A stretch of 64,000 nucleotides of DNA from contig JAIXMP010000033.1 in assembly GCA_025677815.1 (NCBI GenBank), forward strand, positions 1 through 64,000, given 5' to 3'. Positions 57,046 through 64,000 of this stretch are shown piece by piece. Position 1 is the stretch's first letter. Every line of letters begins with the position of its first letter. Source of the stretch: Phascolomyces articulosus. Its lineage: Eukaryota > Mucoromycota > Mucoromycetes > Mucorales > Lichtheimiaceae. The notes under the pieces are model-generated. The model was not told the DNA's origin and searched no databases. It saw only the letters and a list, made by a program, of their open reading frames with translations. The translations under genes and the position numbers were made by a program.

Positions 57046-58211
57046 CACGCTAATCATGTGTCTATTTCTATCTTACTTTTCTTTATAACATAGATCCATG
57101 GTCGTTCACGCCAACAGCGATATACGCGATTGGCTGATTGGGATTATGTCAAAACAATCAAGGAATCATCAAGAAGAATGCCTATTTTTGGTAAATACGA
57201 AGGAAATAATTCTTTTGAACGGGCGTCATCCCCTTTTTAACTCATACATTTTGTTACTATTTTCTCTCCCTTAAAAAAACAGGTAACGGTGATGTTCTTA
57301 GTTTTGAAGATTATAACAAACATAGAGAAGATACTCGTGTGGACGGTATTATGATTGGCCGGTATGTTGCTCCAGCATTAGTATATTTTAATAGATATCA
57401 TTGTAGATCAGCTCACAGCTACCAAAGAAAAAAAGGGAGAAAAAGCTAATCAGTTGGCTCTAAATATATATAGTGGTGCTTTAATCAAGCCATGGCTTTT
57501 CACTGAAATTAAAGAACAACGTCATTGGGATATTTCTTCCAAGGAGCGTTTAGAAATGTTGCAACGTTTCTGTCAATATGGTTTAGAACACTGGGGTACA
57601 GATAGTCAGGTAAGAAAGGAGACGATGAGAATGAACGGTACCATTGGTTTTACATGGTAAGTAGTGCGTTATTAACAGTGAAACTGTTGTTGTTATTAGG
57701 GTGTAAATGCCACAAGACGTTTCTTGTGTGAATGGCAGTCTTTCTTATATAGGTACTTAGTTATTTTTCTTTGTGTTGATTTGTAGTAAGACTGGAGAAG
57801 ATTTATTAACTTTTTTTGTACTATTGTTAACTGATAGATATGTTCCTGTCGGTTTACTTGAAGTTGTTCCTCAAAAGATTAATGAAAGAGCACCACCGTA
57901 TAGCGGTAGAGATGATCTTGAAACATTGATGGCAAGTCCAAAATCATCCGATTGGGTTAAAATTAGGTAAAGAGTATACATTTATTTCAGCTTGTTTTTA
58001 AAAAGGTGGAATTCTAATATCAAATTTTTATTTTTTTTTATTTCTTCTAGTGAACTCCTTCTTGGACCTGCTCCAGAAGACTTTTCTTTTGTACCTAAAC
58101 ATAAGGCTAACTCCTTTGAGGTACAGTATCTCAAATTTCATATATATGTATAAAAAGCATTTGGTGATGAATCGTGTAATCTCATATTTGTTTTTATATT
58201 GATAGGGTTAA
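54444..58211 (+). CDS. DUS3: tRNA-dihydrouridine(47) synthase (DUS3), 648 aa
   Basis: FMN-dependent enzyme that reduces uridine 47 in the variable loop of tRNAs. Nineteen exons, from 54444..54517 to a six-base last exon 58206..58211 (GGT-TAA); one internal exon is 18 nt (56895..56912). N-terminus: charged region ([12 protein letters not shown]), then two CCCH zinc fingers spread over three exons (C-x8-C-x5-C-x3-H type: ECTYGD/CRFSHD and [21 protein letters not shown]). An acidic linker about residues 190-290 follows. The Dus barrel starts [20 protein letters not shown], with catalytic-region [19 protein letters not shown],  [37 protein letters not shown] and [15 protein letters not shown]. 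Start at the only ATG before the charged region. Phases all match, so the gene appears intact. Confidence 0.92.
56988..57045. repeat. GA/GT/GA compound microsatellite in DUS3 intron
   Basis: AG run, then GT run with one TATG interruption, then a second AG run, all inside the intron before exon 13. Confidence 0.9.
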
Positions 58212-58489
58212 AAAATTTGTATTATCTGCGTAATAAAAAAAAGTTTGTAATAGCATAATTTGGATTAACAATTTATCATTTTGATTTTTTTTTTTTGCTA
58301 AAATATTAAAAATGGTAAATATATGTAATATACAAGTAGGGTTGGTTATGTGTGTTTTGGAAGAGTGAGAGTGAGTGAGAGACAGAGAGAATGTTTGTTA
58401 AATCTATAAAGAATCTAAATAGGTGTGTGATATGTGATGTATAAGAGTAATTGTAATTATTTTTCCTCCAATATAAATATTGTTTTCTT

Positions 58490-60820
58490 CTAATTGGTGT
58501 TAGCACAGCAAAATTCGACATCCACCACTTCTTTAGGTGCTGTAGCCGTAAGAACGTACGGTTCCTCAGCGCCAATCACACAATTATCTTCAATACGAAT
58601 AGCAATCCCTTGGTATTTTTTAGGGAAACGATCATCAAAAGGGACATAGATACCAGGTTCAATGGTCACCACCATGTTACGTTTCAATTTACGGGAACGA
58701 TCCAAATCATGACAGTCATGTACATCCAACCCAAGATAATGACCCACATGATGTGGATACAAAATACGCTCTAATTCCCATGTATTTACTTTGAATCCAA
58801 TCTTGGCTAATTCTTCCTTCATTAATCGTGTCGAGACAGAGTGTATGGCATGCAATGAAAGGTTGGCTTTTTCGGTACAAAGTTTAATACAAGCCTTGTT
58901 TACATTAAGTACGGCTTGGTAAAGTTCTCGTTGAGGTTCGGTGAATTTTCCATTAATGGGCCATGTACGTGTGATATCACTGGCATAACCATTGTATTCA
59001 CCACCACAATCTACCAAAACAAGATCACCATCACTATATATATTCATAAAGTAATCTTTTGTCAATAGCGAATATTCTTCGTTACAGCCATCTTTTTGTT
59101 TCCACCATAAAATGATTCTCTCTTTTTTCATACTTCATCTTCATATCATTGCGAACATAATGCATTGAGAGTCCATTAGGTCCACTCGCAACTACAGGAA
59201 CATAAGCGAGCATACTGGAGCCACGCATACGACATTCGTAATCCAATTTCGCCCATAATTGTGATTCAGTGAATTCAGGACTTGTCCATTTCATGGCCTA
59301 TTCTCATACCAAATCATTATTATTCCTGATCTTTTTCTGTCTCCTATTCACTCGCTTCTCGTTTATTTTTTCTATATGGATTTCATTTCATACCTCGATA
59401 AATGCTTTAGCACTAATTTGACCAGATTGTTTCATAATTTCAATTTCATTATCGCTCTTAATAATACGTAACTCTTGAACAATGGCAGAGAGTGGTTTGA
59501 TGGATCGTTGTGTTTTGGCTGAGATGGTTGAAGGGAAAAAGTGTTAATTTTGCATGAATGAAACAAATGGACCCTTTTATCCCTTCACCTCCTGTGGATA
59601 ATCCCCTTTTCATTTTTTTTTTAATAATTGTCCAACGATGGGATCAATTTCTCTTACACACCCTTAAAGAAATCAAGCCAAGAGGATAATAAAGATGAAG
59701 AAGATGACCTACCAATATCAACCATTTTCTTCACAGTGTTATTTGCAAGAATAGAGGGTTCCAAGACAGGACTATCCATGAATACATGCTTGGCAAGTAA
59801 TGCATCTTTGATAAACATGGGGAATCGTCCACTGTCAAATGCCTAGGTATATAATCCAGATTTTTGTTAGTTTCATTATTTAAGTATAGAAATTATATTT
59901 ATCCGTATAAATTCCATTGTTTAAAGTGTATATATGATTACCTCATCTGCAGCAAAAAGCTCTTTTACACCTTCAACGCCTGTGCGTGGACCATCCCATA
60001 ATTCAGCGGACGGATTCTTTGGTGGTATAAACATGGTTTGTTTATATCCTCTTTCCGAATCGTTCTTTTCTTCCATAAGGTCATAAAAAGCCCTGTATTA
60101 GTCATGTATGTTTTCTTCTTTTTTGTTGTGGACTGCTCCATTCTATCCATCCTTGCCTATTCCAATTATTGTTATTCCTTACTTACCTAAAATCATTGCA
60201 GAATCAGGTTCGTTGAATCCAGAAAGATACCAAAAATCTGTATTTTGGTGATACGTATAAAAGACATTGTTGGACATGTAACGTGTTCCATAACCAGCGC
60301 TAATCACTGCACTGCCTTCAGGTAATGCTTTCATCAAATTAGCGCGTCGATGTTCATATTCTGTAGCAGGAATTCCTGGTGTTACTGTAAACAAATCAAG
60401 AATATTCTATTGTCAGAAAAAAAAACTCCATACAATATATATATATATTATCCATTGAAATAAAAAAAAAGAAGTATCTATTAGCTTGCCTTCACCCTTT
60501 TTTAAAAGGTAGGGGTGACTATACACGGTAGGTTGACCAAAAGAGCGTTCATGAGTTTCAGGAATTTTATTAGAAGTAGGTTTTCCTGAAAAATGAGCTA
60601 CTTTATTAAAACGAGCAAATGGCCGAAGACGACGCGACGAAACTGTATGTTCGTATTTTATAAAATATAAAGGGTAATATATGACCATAAAACATAAGCG
60701 TGAGAAAACACAACATATAACTCTTTTCAAAAAAGTTTTCTTTCGCTAGTTTATATATAGATAAACATAACCAAAACATTGAAACTTGCCAGCAATTGAA
60801 CTTCGGACATGGCTATACAT
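58490..60820 (-). CDS. ICP55: Xaa-Pro aminopeptidase, mitochondrial ICP55/XPNPEP3-like, 490 aa
   Basis: M24 metallopeptidase that in yeast trims one residue from imported mitochondrial proteins. Exons (descending): 60790..60820, 60490..60642, 60187..60384, 59942..60069, 59713..59842, 59394..59518, 59134..59297, 58490..59033. The first two introns begin with GC (GCAAGT and GCAAGC) and end AG; the rest are GT-AG. The N-terminus is a mitochondrial presequence (VSSRRLRPFARFNKVAHFSG). The family block GEVTPGIPATEYEHRR follows. Metal ligands of the pita-bread fold: Asp pair in LVLVDCGGEYNGYASDITRT, His in HHVGHYLGLDVHD, Glu in VTIEPGIYVP and Glu in AIRIEDN. Length is normal. The ATG at 60820 rests on the GC donor model; divergent from VMA9 across 519 bp. 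Confidence 0.88.
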
Positions 60821-61339
60821 TATGAAGGGCTGTTTTACATGCAACGAGTGCAACAAAGGAGAAAAAAAAAAGATAAAAGAGTGTTTAAGTAATCTTTTTT
60901 TTTTTGCGCGAAATTTACAAAGCAGTCCAACATTCCCAGGCATCATTGATACAATTTCTGCTTAAATCAACGCCCCCCTCCGCTTGTTCATGCTTTAATG
61001 ACTTCCAACAAAACGTACACACACAGAGAGAGAAAGAGAGAAAGAGAGATGATTAATTACCAATAGATGTATTCTCTTTCAATATTCATAGAATTAACTA
61101 GATAAAACGAAAGGGAATCATCGTCCACTCCACGATATAGCAATAACGTTCTCGTCATCTCCTTGATTGCATCATGTTCAACTATTGATGAAACTTTGCG
61201 GGACCTCAATGTTTTTAGCCCACTTCGAAAATGATTGGATGTTCGAAACACGAAACGCTCTCTCTTCCCTCTCTTTACTTTTTTTTTCTCTTCTTTTTTT
61301 TCGGTTCTCATTTAGATAAATAACATATATATATACATC
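60821..61339. promoter_or_regulatory. Divergent promoter region, ICP55-like / VMA9
   Basis: 519 bp between two divergent start codons; holds AG-rich and T-rich tracts and TATA-like TATATATA just before VMA9 (about 61326-61335). A minus-strand frame (61057-61311, 84 codons) is open here, but would sit in the 5' regions of both genes; not called. Confidence 0.5.
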
Positions 61340-61854
61340 ATGTCTGGTTATAATCTCATTTGGGTATTTATTGCTGGTGTCATTGCCTCTGCTGCAGGTT
61401 ATCTATTGACTCCCAAGGGTGATAACCAAACGTAAGTTTTTGTTTTAATAAAGATGGAGAAAAGGAATGGGATTCCAAAAAGATTGAAACTCAAAACTAT
61501 TTTATAACGTCCAAATAGTGTGATTCGTACCATTATTATCATGACCATTGCTTGTTGTTACATGTCGTACGTGTTTATTCCATTTGTTTTAAAACGAAAA
61601 AATAAGCAGCAAAAAGGGAAGAGAGGGAAGAGAGGGAGGTTTTGAAACTTAATGCTGAACCATGGACAAAATGACGTTTAAACAAAAGAGGTTAAAGAGA
61701 GTTAGAAGCGAAAGAAAGAAAAAGGAAGGTAAACGGATAATAATTTTATATTTGACATGTTTTATTGTATATTAGATGGGCTATTACGTATCTTGCTCAA
61801 CTTCATCCATTGATTTTCCCAAAAAAGACTGGTTTGCGACCTCACCTCGAGTAG
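61340..61854 (+). CDS. VMA9: V-type ATPase V0 subunit e, 72 aa
   Basis: Small two-pass membrane subunit of the vacuolar proton pump V0 sector. Exons 61340..61431, 61519..61566, 61776..61854. First helix in NLIWVFIAGVIASAAGYLLT; conserved loop PKGDNQTVIRT; second helix IIIMTIACCYMSWAITYLAQ; then the family signature QLHPLIFPKKTG near the C-terminus. Length and both helices are as expected for subunit e. Most of the apparent frame after exon 3 in other registers is 3' UTR. Ortholog call is firm from the PKG.NQ and QLHPL motifs. Confidence 0.92.
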
Positions 61855-62684
61855 AAACTTCAACTTTTGATTTATGTACTGCTTATAACAACCAACCAAC
61901 CAACCTTCAATCCAACTCAAAATTCATCCATCGTCCAATAGTTAAAGAAAAGTCAGTCAGATACTAAAAAAGACAAAGTTTATAAATACCCCCTCCCTCC
62001 TTTTTAACGTAACCACCCTTGTTTCTTCTTTTTCATCATCATCCATCATCATTCCAATTATATATTATATTATATAAAAATAACATTTAAAAACAACAAA
62101 TCTATATATCAGTTTCAGCTGTTTGTTGTAGTCTTCCTTAGAGTGAATGAATAAAGGAGCTGGAAGTTAAAAAAAGCTTATTGAAATAGTAGTAATAGTA
62201 GTAGTTCTGTAATGTAACGTTAAAAAATGTCATTGTTGCACAGGAAAATATAAAAGTAATTCGATTATATTTTTTTATTAAACAACAAACTCACTTTTAC
62301 TTCACTCAGGCTGTGCACTTCTTTCTTCTTTTTTTTCAACTTCTTTATTTATTACTTTTATATTTTTTTATCCATTGTTGATCACAACCCTCCTCTCTTT
62401 TAGATTTCTTGAACCCCCCACCCTTCCCTTTCCTTGTAATAATCCTTATCTATTTGAATAATATCATCATACACAAATAACAAAACCAATCAAACGATCT
62501 AATAATAACGTGAGCGAGAAAAAAAAACAATGAAAAAAGAAAGGAGATACCAAGAAGGAGAAAAAGGACAGGAGAGAAAGTATATATATAATATACCCGA
62601 CATTTAACATCTTTTTACAATTATGAATTTTTAGACATCATCTCTTTTTTTTTCAACAATTGTAAAAATAATCAATCAATCACC
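61855..62684. other. Intergenic, VMA9 to small gene
   Basis: 830 bp with VMA9 3' UTR, then pyrimidine-rich and purine-rich tracts of the next gene's promoter and 5' UTR (an AG-rich stretch 62510-62590). No coding sequence seen. Confidence 0.6.
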
Positions 62685-63043
62685 ATGGGATTAATGGATA
62701 AACTGAAAACACAACTTGACCTTTGGAAACTTGAAAAGTATACAAAACGTCGTCAAGTGGCAACACCTGAATTTGAACAAAAAGGTAAATTTTTAATAAT
62801 AAAACGTGTTCTACCAAAATATAGACTAATATATAAATATATGATAAATTGACAGATCGCGACTTTTATCGTCATTATTATCAAGATGGTGTCTATTTAC
62901 ATCAACACCAAAAGAATGCTGCTGGAGAAGTACGACCTCCACCTTCTCCACCTAACAATAAGAGTCTTAATAGAAAATCCACCATGCTCGGAAGAAAAAG
63001 TGAACATATTACCCGATGTTCAGAAACTTATAATTATTCATAA
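62685..63043 (+). CDS. Small uncharacterised protein (95 aa)
   Basis: Two exons, 62685..62784 and 62856..63043, with GTAAAT donor, CAG acceptor and matching phase. The start sits in a good CACCATGG-type context. The product is basic and polar: MGLMDKLKTQLDLWKLEKYT, a central RDFYRHYYQDGVYLHQHQ segment, then a Pro-rich stretch (RPPPSPPNNKS) and a Ser/Lys/Arg-rich tail that could be phosphorylated. No signal peptide or membrane segment. The MG start might be myristoylated but lacks a strong consensus. No family recognised. It has a long 5' UTR-like leader. Confidence 0.65.
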
Positions 63044-64000
63044 TTGATTGTTCTTCCCCATCATCCACCCATCCATAACCTATACTACTATTACTACTAC
63101 GACTATTACTAACATTCACTTGTTATTATTCAAAAGAAATTGTTATTAATGTATGCAAAAATTCCCCCGTTTTTTTTTTTTTTTTTTGTTCAATTCCTTC
63201 ACTCCACCTCAAATGATATCCTATCATAACAAGAAATCAAACTCATCCACAGACATTTATACAAAACATGACGCACGCCTTGTACATTATATTTATTGGC
63301 ATTTAAACGTTTTTCAATAATAATTTTTCAATAATCATTATCATGATGTTGTTTGTAATAAGTGTTGTTTATTGATGTCATGACTAGTATCAACAAAAAG
63401 AAAAAAGTATGTCGATCCATTATTAATCAATCAAATAGTCGTGTGAAACATTTTTCTTACCTAATTCAGGGCTTAGAGATAAACTTTTTTTTTATATATA
63501 CTTTTCCTTTTTTTGAAACTATTCTTAGTTTCTATGCATTACTATATTTAAATTACATTTGCTACAATAATTGTCATGCGTTATACTAATATCAAGTATT
63601 ACATGAAATATTAGCTTATTTTAGTCATTGATTTTATTATTAGTATGTTTATATGGATGACCTAATATTATAGAAAGATTATATGATGATGATTTCAGGA
63701 ACAACCAAATAATAGGCTACTACCGTTGCCTATATCACTAGCAGGGTGGTCTAAATAACTCTATTCACTTCATCCTATCAATTAAGAAATCGGTTCACCA
63801 CCTACATATGTACGTACAAAAAGAGCCGTTGTTTATTTTTATAAGCTTAATAAGTAAAAGTATATTTTTATTAACAAAGATAAAGAGATGGATGGTGCGG
63901 GCTAATGGGTATTAAAGTAAAATACAAACAGGATAAAAGAATATTACTACCCAGTGATTCCTTCAAGAGTCAAAAACCTTGAGCCATAGATGCATTTGAG
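63044..64000. other. Right-end intergenic
   Basis: 957 bp, AT-rich, starting with the 3' UTR of the small gene and a 22-nt T run (about 63166-63187). I see no gene up to the window edge; the 75-aa frame at 63362 is AT-driven. Confidence 0.5.

Noticed and set aside
61057..61311. 84-codon minus-strand frame between ICP55-like and VMA9
   Set aside because: Lies in the divergent promoter and VMA9 leader; no domain. Possible but not supportable.

Overview
The window looks like a piece of nuclear genome from a filamentous fungus of the Mucoromycota, most likely Mucorales. The DNA is very AT-rich, with long poly-T/poly-A tracts. Genes carry many short GT-AG introns (34 to about 250 nt). The gene set also fits: cytosolic HSP70-like proteins, Mucoromycota-type HET proteins, a FAR1/MULE transposon, V-ATPase subunit e, PAS kinase, DUS3 and ICP55. 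I reconstructed gene models by hand, joining open exons with matching splice phase. Coordinates given for spliced genes are the outer CDS limits; exon limits are in the evidence.

Layout. (1) 1-12.7 kb: tandem array of three related cytochrome P450 genes; the first is cut by the window edge, the other two are complete 10-exon genes. Downstream of copies 1 and 2, on the opposite strand, lies a paralogous gene for a 63-70 aa secreted peptide precursor with dibasic KR sites. Copy 3 has none. (2) 15.1-17.3 kb: HSP70-like ATPase. (3) 19.2-26 kb: an intact HET-domain gene, small poorly known minus-strand genes, a GC-rich island, and a decayed HET copy. (4) 28.2-33.3 kb: PAS-domain kinase and, convergent to it, a TMEM70-like mitochondrial protein. 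(5) 33.5-37.1 kb: a Mutator-like element with matching 26-bp termini, 8-bp target duplication and a decayed transposase-SWIM-OTU gene. (6) 38.1-42.9 kb: GRIP golgin and a beta-trefoil (ricin-B-like)/PYGT-repeat/CipC-like fusion gene. (7) 43.4-47.9 kb: two tandem HET genes with a nearly identical internal tract. (8) 49.1-51.7 kb: remains of an unrecognised gene interrupted by a 1,455-bp element with 125-bp terminal inverted repeats and many TACGAG motifs. (9) 52.5-63 kb: housekeeping block of aldo-keto reductase, DUS3, ICP55-like peptidase, VMA9 and a small conserved-looking protein.

The accessory two-thirds (P450/peptide array, HET family, two mobile elements, decayed genes) contrasts with the compact housekeeping block at the right. 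The strongest candidate for an undescribed system is the repeated P450 plus secreted KR-processed peptide module. The HET family shows duplication, decay and probable gene conversion, as expected for fast-evolving recognition genes. No tRNA, rRNA or CRISPR array was seen.
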